This document shows, piece after piece, positions 1-10,506 of a stretch of DNA of 38,096 nucleotides. The translations under genes and the position numbers were made by a program. Origin of the DNA: Pseudobdellovibrionaceae bacterium (GTDB taxonomy: Bacteria > Bdellovibrionota_B > Oligoflexia > Oligoflexales > Bog-1112); assembly GCA_002711925.1 (NCBI GenBank), contig PASJ01000073.1:1-38096 (forward strand), written 5' to 3'. Under the pieces are notes generated by a model that did not search any database, was not told the DNA's origin, and saw only the letters and a list, made by a program, of their open reading frames with translations. Numbering within the stretch: the stretch's first letter is position 1; every line of letters starts with the position of its first letter.

Positions 1-3000
1 GCTTCCACCAGATGACGTATTGTCAACACCACCTTGATCCGTTTTACTAGAGTCTGCATCATCACAGTCATCATCTGCTGCAATAGAAGTGCCACCTGGA
101 TTTGATGTTGTTACACCATCACAATCCCTATCGTATTCTCTACTACCAATTGTACTATCAGTATCATCACAATCGCAATGTGTAGGTATGTCATCTTCAT
201 CAGCATCGTCACCCTCAACTGAAGAACAGTCAGGGTCAGCTTTCGTTTTATCATATGGGTAAAAATCTTTGTTATCTCCGACACCATCACCGTCACTGTC
301 TGTATCTTCAAGGTCGTCTAATGGGAAATCATCATATAAATCAAGTACTCCATCATTATCATCATCATCATCTAACGCATCTAAAATCCCATCATTATCA
401 TTGTCTTGATTTTTATCAGATGAGTATGGATATTCGTCTTCAGTATCAATCGTTCCATCAGCGTCATCATCAGTGTCTTCATTATCACCGGTTTCATCTC
501 CATCTGTGTCTTTCCATTCAGTTCCATCATCTGGAAAATCATCATTAATATTTAGGACACCATCAAAATCTAAATCTAAATCATTTATTAACGAACATAA
601 ATCTTCATCATCACGTATACCATCATTATCATCGTCAAGATCACACGCGTCAGCTTGTAAATCACCATCTTGATCCTCATTATTGTTAGAGTCACTACTG
701 AAGCAAGAAAAACTATCTACCGTATCAAGGACATCATCCCCGTCATCATCATTATCTTCACCATCATCTCTACACCCATCCCCATCATAATCTGTTTCAG
801 AAGTTGATTTCCAATCCGTATACAAGTCTGGTAGCGTATATTCTGATTGATCGTCATCTTCTCCATCGCATTTATCGTCCTCATTCAAAACTCCATCACC
901 GTCTAGGTCAATATCTCCCGAGTCACAAGAGCCATCACCATCAAAATCAGATCCATCATCTGATGGGTCATAAAATCCACTCGAGCAATCGTCACACGTG
1001 TCACTATCATCGTCAGAACAAACTATAGGATTGTAGTCTTCTAAATCATCTTCATCTAAAACTCCATCGTTATCATCATCGCGATCATCTTGATCACGAC
1101 AACCATCGCTGTCAGAATCAGTAGATGCATTTGATACTGGGATTAATGGTTTTATATCATTATCATCATGACAATCATCATTATCATCATCCTCATCTTC
1201 AGTTAAGTCTTGACACCCATCACCATCATTGTCTGTGTCTGAATTTGATTCCCAATTCTTGTCTCCTTTGTCACACTCGTCTAATTCATCTTGAACTCCA
1301 TCATTATCATCATCTGTATCATCAAGATCACTACAACGATCACCATCATAATCATCTTCACTTGAGTTATCTGTTAAACTATTATCATCATCACCATCTA
1401 GACATCCATCATTATCATCATCTGTATCATATTGATCAGGGCAACCATCATGATCATTATCTGTGTCAGCTGTTGATGTCCAAATACTGTTTTGGTCATC
1501 AAAGTGAAGTCCATAGCAAGAGGAATCTTCCTCAGCATCTAAAATTCCATCTCCATCATCATCTAAATCAGGGTTTGCAAGTATGGTATTCCCACTTTCA
1601 TCTGTATTATAGGGAGCAGCATCATCAACTTGACCAACCATTCCGTCACCATCAAGGTCAACTCCGTCATTTAATGTATCAACCTTACCACTTTTACAAT
1701 CATTGCCGCCATCATTGTCAAGATCACTACAAAGGTTTGAGTCATATTCTGCAAGATCATAAAAATTATATAAAACTCCCCTTGAGTTTGGTTTATTGAC
1801 GACACCATCGTTATCAAGGTCAAAATCTTCTGTTAAATCCTGACACCCGTCGGCATCAATATCAGTCAATTCACTTGAACGCCAGGATTTTTGAGGAGCT
1901 CTTTTCTCAGCTAAGGTATAATCGTTGCCATCAAATTGACTGTAATCTTGTGGGTAAATAAGAAATTCAACTTCGTTACCATTTTCATCAAGATAAACCC
2001 ACTCGTCTAAAGAACTATCATTATCTGTATCAATATGAGTTAGTGTAACTTTACTCAAAGTCTCAGCTTGAGAGTCAAGATATATTTCAAAGCTATAAGA
2101 TTCAATTGTGCTGTTATCAACTTGATCTGGGTCACAAAGATCCAACTTGTCGTTAATACCGTCATTATCATCATCATCATCTCCGAAATCACATATCATG
2201 TCGCCATCATAATCAGGTCCATCATTTGCTGGATTATAGTTTGGCGAAACTGAAAAATCATTCGGATCAGCTTGCGAGCAATCATCACAGCGATCACTAT
2301 CTCCGTCGCGGCATTGAGTTGGATCAAGACTTGTATCTTCTCCTTCTAGACCTTTATCCATAAAATCAGAGACGCCGTCATTATCATCATCTATATCACA
2401 ATCATTTATAACACCATCGCCATCTGTGTCAGTTTCATCATAAACAAGAGGCTTCGCGTCACTTGACATCACAAGTGTATTAAATGAAAAGTCTAAACAA
2501 CCATCGTTATCATCGTCAGGATCTTCGATATTTAAGCATCCGTCACCATCTGTATCTAGACTATTAACTGAAGTTACTCGAGAAAATTTACAAAGATCAT
2601 CAACATCTAGAATTCCGTCACCATCATCATCTAAATCTTCTGAATTTGGACATCCATCTTGATCAAAATCTGTATAACCTAATGCACTTGCATCTGTTCT
2701 TGGACATTCATCAACTTCATCTAAAACTCCATCATTATCATCGTCGGGGTCGCAATCATTTGAAATTTTATCAGAGTCATCATCTCCAATATTTCCTACA
2801 TACTGAGAAGAGTCTTGAGTATCAGGACACTCATCATTATCATCATCAAGGTCGCAATAGTCACGGACACCATCACCATCAGTGTCTGTTGGGTCATTGT
2901 TGCCACAGCTGTTACAAGAGCAACAATCATATGCCAAATTCTCATCAGGTTTATGCTTCGTACAGACATCTTCAGAATTAAGAATGCCATCACCATCATC

Positions 3001-6000
3001 ATCATCATCTTCTGTCTCATCTTTACAACCATTTCCTGTTAAATCTGTCACTTCACCCTTAGTTAAGTCACTGTTTGAACGCCAACCTGTGTCACCAGTT
3101 GGACAATCATCATAAAAATCAAAGACGCCGTCTCCGTCTGAATCTATATTTTGGAAAATAACTCCTGTATAATCTTCTTTATCATCAGATAAATCAAAGG
3201 AGATATTTATTAGGTAACGTTCATGTAAATCATTAAAATCTTCAAGGCTAAATTTAAAAAGCTCTGTGGATTCTGATGCTGGTATAGTAAACGGGTTTTG
3301 ATTTGTTGTTAAAATAGTAATTGGAGAATCATTAGGATCATAGGAAAGTACCGAGCCAACAATATCACTAAGATTATCTAATTTTAAATCTTTAAGTTTA
3401 TGATCTAGAACTTCAAATCCGATGGAGTTTACTTCCATTTCTTTATTATTTATCAAATATAAAGTAATAAATTCTCCATCAGAGATAAGGTCTAATTTTA
3501 CCAAGGAAGAGCCATCTTTCACATCATTAAAACATCCATTATCTAATGTATCGATAATGGAAATATCCGTAACGTGTGCTTGTGGACTGTCGGGGCAATT
3601 GTCAAAATTATTTTCGAAGCCATCGCCATCTTTATCAATATCACAAAGATCACCCGTTATATCATTATCCTGATTTTTCTGATCTTGATTTTTAACAAGT
3701 GGACAATTATCTGAGTTATCAGAGACAAAATCATTATCATCATCATAATCTTCAGCTGTGATCACAACTCCATCAATCATAAGATCATTATCTAAACATC
3801 CATCACCATCATTATCTGTTGTAGGACTTGAAAGCCATCCAACTTGCCCCAAACGACAAGCATCATCATTATCCTTTACTCCATCGCCATCATCGTCATC
3901 ATCATATAAATCACACGTTTTGTCGCCATCTGTATCTATTGTATCTGAAGCACAAGGATCACAGGAGTCGACACTTGGTGCAGCACAGTTATTGGGATCT
4001 CTAGGGTTGGATTCTAAAATACTCTCTTCATGGTTTGAAACACCATCTCCATCAATATCAAAATCTTCATTATCTTCACAACCATCTAAATCCATATCAG
4101 TGCTAGAATCTGAGGTCCATCCTTGGTATGTGGAATTAATTGAATACACGCAATTATCTTTAAAAGTAAGAACCCCATCATTGTCTGCATCAAGATCTTC
4201 TATTACAGTTGCAATGGGTACTTGCTTATGTTTTGTCGAAAAAAACAGGTCAGTAAGATGAAGAGGTAACTTGTTCAAGATATCACTCTGAGAAGAATTA
4301 TCTGTACCAAAAAGCTCAACCTTAAAATGCCAAGACCCGTGGTGAATCATTTGATTTTCTGAGATAGAAGCAGTATCTTCAAGAGCAGACACAATAATAG
4401 ACGCATCTTTTTTGACAACCTCAAATTTATCGTCAATAATATGTTCATTTACAATAATTTCTTTGAAATCAGGGTTTTGAACAGAAAAAATAATTGTATC
4501 TAATGCAACATTATTTTCAAGATATATGAAAACTTCATTGTCATCATTCATATCACTTAATATAACATTCACTCGGGCTTTATTGTCATCGAATCCATCT
4601 AAACAACCATCATCATCAAAATCTACTCCACCCGACGTATTCCATCCAATGATTCCGTTTGGACAATGATCAAGTGGTTGGTCATTTTCGTCTAAATCAT
4701 TAACACCATCATTATCCGTATCAAAATCACACAAATCGCCAACACCATCATTGTCTTTGTCACTTTGACCATCACCATTATTACCAAAACCATTTGGATG
4801 TAATGGGCAATTATCTAAAGAATCAGGAACACCGTCAGCATCATCATCGTTATCACAAGCATCCCCAAATTTATCTCCATTGATAAAATTCTCATCAGTA
4901 TTCATCTGATCAGGATTATACTCAAATCCGCAATTATCATTATGATAACAAAAACCATCGCCATCTCCATCGTTTAAAATATCATTTGGACAAGGATCAA
5001 AGATAAAATTATTGTTTACTAAATTTTGGCACTTTCCTGACGTTAAGGTACAATCACTCAAGCCATCCGAATCAGTATCATCATCTTTATCATGTGGAAA
5101 AGGATCACAGTCATCTGGAGTTCCATCTTTATCGGTATCTTTGTTATTATTTGCTAACTCCTGAGCTGAAATTATACCGTCTCCATTGGTATCATCACCA
5201 TTTATTTGTGGAAACTTATCGACGTCATCGAAACACCCATCATTATCATCGTCATAATCAATATAACCATCTGAAAGACCATCTTGATCATTGTCTGGCC
5301 CATCATTGTAAATATCAAAAGTTCCACTGGTGCAATCATCATCTCCATCATTATCTGAATCACCACAACTGTATTTATTTTTTGGGTCACTACCAAGCTT
5401 AAGCTCATCAGCATCAGATATTGTATCATTATCATCGTCAGGATCACCTAAATCACATTTACCATCGCTATCAAAGTCAGGTCCGTCATTTTGGATATTA
5501 AAAACTCCTGAGAAACAGTCATCACAACCATCTTGATCAGAGTCCATACACTGATTTCGATCAAATAGATGTAAATCATTTGAGTCCATAACATTATCAT
5601 TATCATCATCCAAATCGCCAACATCACAAAGACCATCCAAATCATGATCGATTCCATCGTTCAAATGATCTTTTATCCCAGAACTACAATCATCACATCC
5701 GTCCTTATCAGAATCAAGACACATAAATTTATTATTATCGTCTTCGTCCTCATCGTCAGGAGAGCCATCATTATCATCATCAATATCACCATCATTACAA
5801 ATTCCATCTTTATCATTATCAAAACCATCATTATATCTATCAACCATACCCATCTTTGAACAATCATCACATCCGTCTAAGTCATTGTCAGCGCAAATAT
5901 ATTCATTTAAAGGATCTAAATCAACCAAATCAAAAACACCATCATTGTCATCATCTACATCACAAAGATTTCCACCGTCGTCTAGAGAACGATCGCTATT

Positions 6001-6633
6001 CAATTGATCAGGGTTAGGATCTTTAGGACAATTATCACTATCATCAGGTTCACCATCATTATCATCATCATCATCTTCTGTTAAATCGTAGCAACCATCA
6101 CCATCTCGATCAGTAAAAAAATTCGATGCCCAGTTAATTTTACCATCTGGGCAAGTATCAACATCATCTATTACTCCGTCACCATCGTCATCAATATCAG
6201 TTTTATTACATATGCCATTGCCATCTGTATCGACACCATCATTCGAAGTATCAGGCGTATCACCTGCTATCATTATTTTTGAACAGTCATCACAACCATC
6301 TTTATCTAGATCTTGACATATTTTTTGATCTGAAGAGTCAGTGTCTATAGAATCTGGGACAGTATCTTTGTCTGAATCTAAAATACCATTTGTATCAACT
6401 AATTGGTCATCTGTATTTTCAACGTCTGAATTTACAACATCTGTACTCTCGACACCAGAACCTACATCACCTGAATCAGACAAAGAGTTTGAATCTGCGG
6501 AGTCTCCCTCAACATTTTCTAGTGCGTTTTGATCAGAAATCCCAACTGATTCAGTCACAGCTGAAGACAAAGTGGACGTTGTTTCTTCGCCGCAAGAATA
6601 GATAAAGAAACTTAAAATAAAAATTTTAAACAT
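1..6633 (-). CDS. Giant TSP3-repeat calcium-binding lipoprotein (3' end outside window)
   Basis: The minus-strand frame is open from ATG 6633 to base 1 (2211 codons, no stop) and continues beyond the window. It begins MFKIFILSFFIYSCGEE, a short lipoprotein signal with candidate lipidated Cys14. SD AGAGGG lies 8 nt before the ATG. After a Ser/Asp-rich linker the protein is almost all DxDxDG-type repeats such as DIDDDGDGVIDDVDTCPDG and DSDKDGCDDCS, typical of thrombospondin type 3 Ca-binding repeats. Three non-repeat segments interrupt them, near residues 680-810, 1025-1155 and 1500-1570, and look beta-rich. The last visible part (about residues 2145-2200) has Cys/Asp motifs such as DCDGV and DDDCDDADS, like the MopE-type metal-binding motif. 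It is probably outer-membrane anchored and surface exposed, needing Ca for rigidity. Function unknown; an adhesin or surface scaffold is inference. GAT-codon repeats make slippage and assembly error likely. Confidence 0.9.
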   Translation of the reverse strand, partial: MFKIFILSFFIYSCGEETTSTLSSAVTESVGISDQNALENVEGDSADSNSLSDSGDVGSGVESTDVVNSDVENTDDQLVDTNGILDSDKDTVPDSIDTDSSDQKICQDLDKDGCDDCSKIMIAGDTPDTSNDGVDTDGNGICNKTDIDDDGDGVIDDVDTCPDGKINWASNFFTDRDGDGCYDLTEDDDDDNDGEPDDSDNCPKDPNPDQLNSDRSLDDGGNLCDVDDDNDGVFDLVDLDPLNEYICADNDLDGCDDCSKMGMVDRYNDGFDNDKDGICNDGDIDDDNDGSPDDEDEDDNNKFMCLDSDKDGCDDCSSGIKDHLNDGIDHDLDGLCDVGDLDDDNDNVMDSNDLHLFDRNQCMDSDQDGCDDCFSGVFNIQNDGPDFDSDGKCDLGDPDDDNDTISDADELKLGSDPKNKYSCGDSDNDGDDDCTSGTFDIYNDGPDNDQDGLSDGYIDYDDDNDGCFDDVDKFPQINGDDTNGDGIISAQELANNNKDTDKDGTPDDCDPFPHDKDDDTDSDGLSDCTLTSGKCQNLVNNNFIFDPCPNDILNDGDGDGFCYHNDNCGFEYNPDQMNTDENFINGDKFGDACDNDDDADGVPDSLDNCPLHPNGFGNNGDGQSDKDNDGVGDLCDFDTDNDGVNDLDENDQPLDHCPNGIIGWNTSGGVDFDDDGCLDGFDDNKARVNVILSDMNDDNEVFIYLENNVALDTIIFSVQNPDFKEIIVNEHIIDDKFEVVKKDASIIVSALEDTASISENQMIHHGSWHFKVELFGTDNSSQSDILNKLPLHLTDLFFSTKHKQVPIATVIEDLDADNDGVLTFKDNCVYSINSTYQGWTSDSSTDMDLDGCEDNEDFDIDGDGVSNHEESILESNPRDPNNCAAPSVDSCDPCASDTIDTDGDKTCDLYDDDDDGDGVKDNDDACRLGQVGWLSSPTTDNDGDGCLDNDLMIDGVVITAEDYDDDNDFVSDNSDNCPLVKNQDQKNQDNDITGDLCDIDKDGDGFENNFDNCPDSPQAHVTDISIIDTLDNGCFNDVKDGSSLVKLDLISDGEFITLYLINNKEMEVNSIGFEVLDHKLKDLKLDNLSDIVGSVLSYDPNDSPITILTTNQNPFTIPASESTELFKFSLEDFNDLHERYLINISFDLSDDKEDYTGVIFQNIDSDGDGVFDFYDDCPTGDTGWRSNSDLTKGEVTDLTGNGCKDETEDDDDDGDGILNSEDVCTKHKPDENLAYDCCSCNSCGNNDPTDTDGDGVRDYCDLDDDNDECPDTQDSSQYVGNIGDDDSDKISNDCDPDDDNDGVLDEVDECPRTDASALGYTDFDQDGCPNSEDLDDDGDGILDVDDLCKFSRVTSVNSLDTDGDGCLNIEDPDDDNDGCLDFSFNTLVMSSDAKPLVYDETDTDGDGVINDCDIDDDNDGVSDFMDKGLEGEDTSLDPTQCRDGDSDRCDDCSQADPNDFSVSPNYNPANDGPDYDGDMICDFGDDDDDNDGINDKLDLCDPDQVDNSTIESYSFEIYLDSQAETLSKVTLTHIDTDNDSSLDEWVYLDENGNEVEFLIYPQDYSQFDGNDYTLAEKRAPQKSWRSSELTDIDADGCQDLTEDFDLDNDGVVNKPNSRGVLYNFYDLAEYDSNLCSDLDNDGGNDCKSGKVDTLNDGVDLDGDGMVGQVDDAAPYNTDESGNTILANPDLDDDGDGILDAEEDSSCYGLHFDDQNSIWTSTADTDNDHDGCPDQYDTDDDNDGCLDGDDDNSLTDNSSEDDYDGDRCSDLDDTDDDNDGVQDELDECDKGDKNWESNSDTDNDGDGCQDLTEDEDDDNDDCHDDNDIKPLIPVSNASTDSDSDGCRDQDDRDDDNDGVLDEDDLEDYNPIVCSDDDSDTCDDCSSGFYDPSDDGSDFDGDGSCDSGDIDLDGDGVLNEDDKCDGEDDDQSEYTLPDLYTDWKSTSETDYDGDGCRDDGEDNDDDGDDVLDTVDSFSCFSSDSNNNEDQDGDLQADACDLDDDNDGIRDDEDLCSLINDLDLDFDGVLNINDDFPDDGTEWKDTDGDETGDNEDTDDDADGTIDTEDEYPYSSDKNQDNDNDGILDALDDDDDNDGVLDLYDDFPLDDLEDTDSDGDGVGDNKDFYPYDKTKADPDCSSVEGDDADEDDIPTHCDCDDTDSTIGSREYDRDCDGVTTSNPGGTSIAADDDCDDADSSKTDQGGVDNTSSGGS

Positions 6634-7152
6634 CAGACAAACCCTCTTACTATAAATAATAAAATTTTATTCTCTAAAAAAATTTAATACACCTTGTAAA
6701 TAAGCCTAATCGTTTCAGTTACTTTTATCAAGTCTTGTAGAAAATATGAGTTTCCAATTTATATAAAAAAAAGTAATATTTTATCAAAAAAAAGTAGGTT
6801 CTAGCCACAATAACAGCATAATATCGAAAAATAAAATTTAAATATTTAACAACTAAATTTTTTTTTGTAACAAAACAAAAAAAGCAATAAAAAACCTAAT
6901 TATAATTTACTAAGTAATCAAATCTTAAAAAAAAAAACAAAAATAAAATAAGCTCTAAGTAATTAATTGTACTATAATATGGTAACAAAATAGCATAGAC
7001 ACCAATGTGAAACAGAAGAGATCTACTCAAAGCAAAAATTATTTTTTATCCACTAGGCAAAGATTTTACACAAGAATCATATCCACTTAAAACTAAAATG
7101 TTTGATTTTTTGACCGACAAGAAATATAAATATTTAAATAACGAGGACTGAT
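6634..7152. other. Gene-free AT-rich intergenic region
   Basis: These 519 bases separate the divergent TSP3 lipoprotein gene (minus) and the TPR-like lipoprotein gene (plus), so both promoters should lie here. The stretch is extremely A/T-rich with many poly-A and poly-T runs. I see no open frame, tRNA or convincing hairpin, and cannot choose a -10 box among the many AT-rich candidates. Confidence 0.6.
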
Positions 7153-8208
7153 ATGATAAAATTAATTTTTATGCTTTTCTTCATCAACTTATTCTTTTTT
7201 GTTTCGTGTAAAAAAGTGGCAACCAACAATTACGAAGTAGAGCTATCAGAAGCTTTAGATAATTTTGAAGAAGAGAAATTTGACTTAGCAATTGAAGATT
7301 TTAAAGATCTTTTAACAAGAAAACCAACTGATACCCTTGTTACAAAATATCTTTCTCAATCCTATATACTTATAATCGATATTTCTTATACAGCCGTATT
7401 AGAATCTCTTGCAGCTTTTGAATCAGATAGCTCATCAAGTCCAGACTTGAAAAGCACACTTGATCTTTTACCTGATGAATCAACAGAAAATACATTTAAC
7501 ATAGTGCAAGCTCTTAAATATCTCGAGGATTCCATACAGGTCACCGAAGACGAAAGTAAAAAACAAGCTCTTTACATAGATCTACTTCAATATCGACTGA
7601 TATATATTTTATACTTAATGAAGACAATATCCGGTGATTTTTTAGAAGCGAAAGTAACAACAGACCAATCCCAAAAAATGCAACTATATTTAAAATTACT
7701 CAATTCTCAAACAGTTACAACAATTGATCAACAATATATACTTTTAATAAATTCTATACAATATTTACCAACCATAGTTTCATCAAAAGTGACACCATTT
7801 TTAGATTCAATAAAATTTTCTTTTGGAACATCCACATACACCATGAATAATATTAATGAATCAAATTCCATCAAACTATTTTTTGTAACAATAATCGAGC
7901 AAGAAATTGAAAATGAGTTTACAAAACAAATCTCGTCTTTATTAGCTCCAACTACGGTTGATACATCAAAATTTATATCGACAAGTACTGAAGAGTTATC
8001 CACAAAAACACAACTAACAAGCGAACAACTAGAAAAATTAAATACAGTTTCTCAAACCTCATCAACTGAAGAGAAAATTGAAGCAATAACATCAGCAAAT
8101 CCTGAAATAACAGAAGAAAAAGCAACACAGTTATCAGAGCTGATGTCAACAATAAGCAGTATAAAATCAAATTCACTTGATTCAAGTACTCTTGAAGTCA
8201 ATGAGTAA
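7153..8208 (+). CDS. Putative lipoprotein with TPR-like N-terminus
   Basis: A 351-residue protein of unknown function. The start ATG has GAGGA a few bases upstream. Residues 1-19 form a hydrophobic export signal ending FFFVSC, so Cys19 is a probable lipidation site, although Phe at -3 is not ideal. The mature part starts with an acidic helical stretch (EALDNFEEEKFDLAIEDF) that reads like a tetratricopeptide helix pair, then more predicted helix. The last 80 residues are rich in Ser, Thr, Glu and Lys and look low-complexity. It is followed 97 bases later by another exported protein on the same strand, so the two may be co-transcribed. The name rests on the signal and helical pattern only; no enzyme motif is visible. 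Confidence 0.75.
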   Translation: MIKLIFMLFFINLFFFVSCKKVATNNYEVELSEALDNFEEEKFDLAIEDFKDLLTRKPTDTLVTKYLSQSYILIIDISYTAVLESLAAFESDSSSSPDLKSTLDLLPDESTENTFNIVQALKYLEDSIQVTEDESKKQALYIDLLQYRLIYILYLMKTISGDFLEAKVTTDQSQKMQLYLKLLNSQTVTTIDQQYILLINSIQYLPTIVSSKVTPFLDSIKFSFGTSTYTMNNINESNSIKLFFVTIIEQEIENEFTKQISSLLAPTTVDTSKFISTSTEELSTKTQLTSEQLEKLNTVSQTSSTEEKIEAITSANPEITEEKATQLSELMSTISSIKSNSLDSSTLEVNE

Positions 8209-8305
8209 AAAATATATTTAAAACAATACTTGACTCCTTATAAAAAAATACATAGATTGCTTTTGTATAGCTTTTTTTATTTTCTATATAATAAGAAGTT
8301 TAAGT

Positions 8306-9157
8306 ATGCTCAGTTTTTGCGTGTTTTTTTTCATATCAATACTTGAAGCAGCAACACCTTTAAATATTCCTCAACAATTCAGTGAAAAGCCCTCTATTCC
8401 GAACTCAAGAACAAATGGTTGGCACCCTATAGCAAGAACAGGTGATTCTATTGAAAAAATAAAGTTCATAGATAAAACTTATCTTTCTCAAGTAATAGAC
8501 AATAATAATTTTTCTATATATAAACTTGATGATATTAGCTCTAAAATTGAAGGTAAGGTTAAAGAGCATCAAGGTATTTTATGGTGGACCGAGAATAAAA
8601 ACAGTAAAGTACCACTGCCACATTGCTATTACTTCGAAGGACAAGAAGAAAATATTAAATCCATGAAGTTAACAATACCCGTTTCATTTTGGGACTGCTA
8701 TACCATTGGATCTTTTTGTATAAACCCTAAAAGCAAAAAAATAGCTAAAAAGGCATCTATATTTCCTGATAATTTAATATACTCATATAACGAACAAGGA
8801 AATTTTTCAGCTGAATACAGAATAATAGAAGAAAATAGATTTGAAAAATTTGAATTATCAAGGAATGAAGATAATTTTCAATTACCTGGTTTCTTTTGGA
8901 AAAAAGTTTATTCTTCTACAACAAATGAAATACTTATAATCTCAATAGCAATGAGAGCAACAAGTGACTCATCTACAGAATGTTTTATTCGCTATATCAG
9001 CTCTTTTGAAAATAATCTTGCCCACTCAGTATTAAAATTTGGATTAGAACAAACTTTAAGAAAAAGAAGAAAAAGATCAACAAGATATCTTCCAATCAAA
9101 GGACAGTTACCTATTGATTATATTATAAAAATCTTGAAAGAAAAAAATCTCGATTAA
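8306..9157 (+). CDS. Secreted protein of unknown function
   Basis: 283 residues starting MLSFCVFFFISILEAAT, a probable Sec signal peptide cut after EAA. An AAGAAG stretch about 8 nt upstream can serve as SD. The mature protein has aromatic-rich motifs (GILWWTENKN, PLPHCYYFEG, FWDCYTIGSFC) and several Cys residues that could form disulfides in the periplasm or outside. A basic stretch (LRKRRKRSTRY) lies about 30 residues before the end. I do not recognise a family. It follows the lipoprotein gene at 7153 on the same strand and its 3' end faces that of the FAD oxidoreductase gene. Confidence 0.7.
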   Translation: MLSFCVFFFISILEAATPLNIPQQFSEKPSIPNSRTNGWHPIARTGDSIEKIKFIDKTYLSQVIDNNNFSIYKLDDISSKIEGKVKEHQGILWWTENKNSKVPLPHCYYFEGQEENIKSMKLTIPVSFWDCYTIGSFCINPKSKKIAKKASIFPDNLIYSYNEQGNFSAEYRIIEENRFEKFELSRNEDNFQLPGFFWKKVYSSTTNEILIISIAMRATSDSSTECFIRYISSFENNLAHSVLKFGLEQTLRKRRKRSTRYLPIKGQLPIDYIIKILKEKNLD

Positions 9158-9227
9158 AATCTTTTTTATTTCAAGCTATTATTTTTACAAAGGTAAAATA
9201 TTTTTCAAAGCACTATAATTTATCCAC

Positions 9228-9345
9228 CAACATGCGCTTGATGCAGAGGGCAGACAAAAGGGAAAACAGCCTTTTTATACCCTTTGAATTGATTGAGGTT
9301 GTCGCCTTTATGAACGGTAATAGTTACTGACAACCACTACTTCGT
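9228..9345. other. Structured intergenic segment, possible gene remnant
   Basis: Between two convergent genes. It is visibly richer in G/C than its flanks. It contains an inverted repeat GGTTGTC (9297-9303) / GACAACC (9329-9335) enclosing a small GTAA/TTAC hairpin, and AAAGGG (9257-9262) / CCCTTT (9280-9285). On the minus strand a frame of about 39 codons is open without a clear start, and on plus a 32-codon ORF starts at 9232. It could be a decayed gene, a small RNA or a bidirectional termination region. None is proven. Confidence 0.3.
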
Positions 9346-9431
9346 TCCTGCAATAATTGACATCCTTGTCTTTATTTTTGAATCCTCATTTAGACTCAAC
9401 AAGCTCTAGGATTTATTGTCGTAAATCTTTC

Positions 9432-10397
9432 TTAGAATAATTTTTTTACTTCCTGAAAACACTCCAAAGCACTTTCCATAGCTCCCTCACATCTTCCTCC
9501 ACAAAACCAATCTCCAATATAAGCTAAATTTTTATTTTCATCTAAAGCGAACTTTTGTCTGGACATGTTTTCTCCACTAGAAGCAAACCTCCACAAATGA
9601 GTCTCAGAAAATATTTTTTTTATTTTAATTTTTAGTAATTTTTCAACTTCATTCGTAATAAGCTTGTCAACATCTTCTTTCGATAAATCTATTAATTCTT
9701 TAGTCCAAGATGGTGATGTGTGAATGACCCAAAGCATATTAGAATCTTTTGATTCACGCGTATGAAACCAGGAAAGTTTATTATCATGAATAAAAGCTGC
9801 ACGCCACTTTAAATCTACCTTTTCACTTTTCAATAAAAGTGCCCATGAAGGATTCATTACAACTTCCGGCAACTGAACTTTAGAATTTTGAAACCAAATT
9901 ACTTTTCCTTGTGTTAAAGGTAGAGAAAAAACACAAAAATCATAATTATCATACTTTTCTCCTGATTCAGTATACAGGGACCATTTTTTTTCATTCTGAA
10001 TGATTTTTACAACTTTACAACGAGTATTAAAATTTATACCTTTGATCCAGTGTTTTATAAATGAATTCATATGAGGTCTCCCTACATATCTGACTGTATC
10101 ATTTGCTTTCATCCAGACACCTTTTTTGAAGTAAGCAATCGAATCAGGAAAAAAATCTAGTAGTGAATTGTCTTTTATTTCCTTAAAATAAAAACTCAGA
10201 TCTTTTCTTTTATTAGTTAAAAATTGAGCGCCCATATTAATAAAATCATCTTCATTATATCGTTTAACAGCACACCTACCACCAGATCCTCGACTTTTAT
10301 CGAAAAGATCAACTTCAAGATCTTCTTGTTGATTTAACAAATAAGAAAAAAAAGCTCCACTAACCCCGGCACCAATTATTGCAATCTTTTTTTTCAT
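9432..10397 (-). CDS. FAD-dependent amine-oxidase/renalase-like oxidoreductase
   Basis: 321 residues. The N-terminus IAIIGAGVSGAFFSYLL is a dinucleotide-binding Rossmann motif (GxGxxG, residues 9-14). It is followed by an acidic strand end and DKSRGSGGRC, the pattern of FAD-binding amine-oxidase and renalase-like proteins. The C-terminal IGDWFCGGRCEGAMESALE is the second FAD-contact motif of this family (GD...G..EGA..SG-like). It is probably a soluble cytoplasmic flavoprotein; the substrate cannot be read from sequence. It is divergent from the DUF1826 gene across a 109-base gap and convergent with the secreted protein ending at 9157. The length fits the small bacterial renalase-like group. 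Confidence 0.85.
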   Translation of the reverse strand: MKKKIAIIGAGVSGAFFSYLLNQQEDLEVDLFDKSRGSGGRCAVKRYNEDDFINMGAQFLTNKRKDLSFYFKEIKDNSLLDFFPDSIAYFKKGVWMKANDTVRYVGRPHMNSFIKHWIKGINFNTRCKVVKIIQNEKKWSLYTESGEKYDNYDFCVFSLPLTQGKVIWFQNSKVQLPEVVMNPSWALLLKSEKVDLKWRAAFIHDNKLSWFHTRESKDSNMLWVIHTSPSWTKELIDLSKEDVDKLITNEVEKLLKIKIKKIFSETHLWRFASSGENMSRQKFALDENKNLAYIGDWFCGGRCEGAMESALECFQEVKKLF

Positions 10398-10506
10398 TTG
10401 AATAGAACCTTTATAATTAAGTCAATTTAATATTTATATATATTTACTTCTTGATATCTTATCAAAATATACGTAGGATTCAATTTTTAAATGTAAAAGG
10501 CGAACA

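Noticed and set aside
255-1799. Long His-rich plus-strand ORFs (for example 1125-1799, rich in YHHHHL)
   Set aside because: They are antisense images of GAT/GAC Asp codons of the TSP3 gene (ATC read out of frame as CAT). They have no SD and no recognisable domain; the minus frame is continuous over 6.6 kb.
340-3020. Repeated ATC-rich motifs resembling a short tandem repeat or CRISPR-like array
   Set aside because: The repeats are in phase with the TSP3 codons, vary in spacing and lack unique spacers; they are protein repeats, not a CRISPR array.
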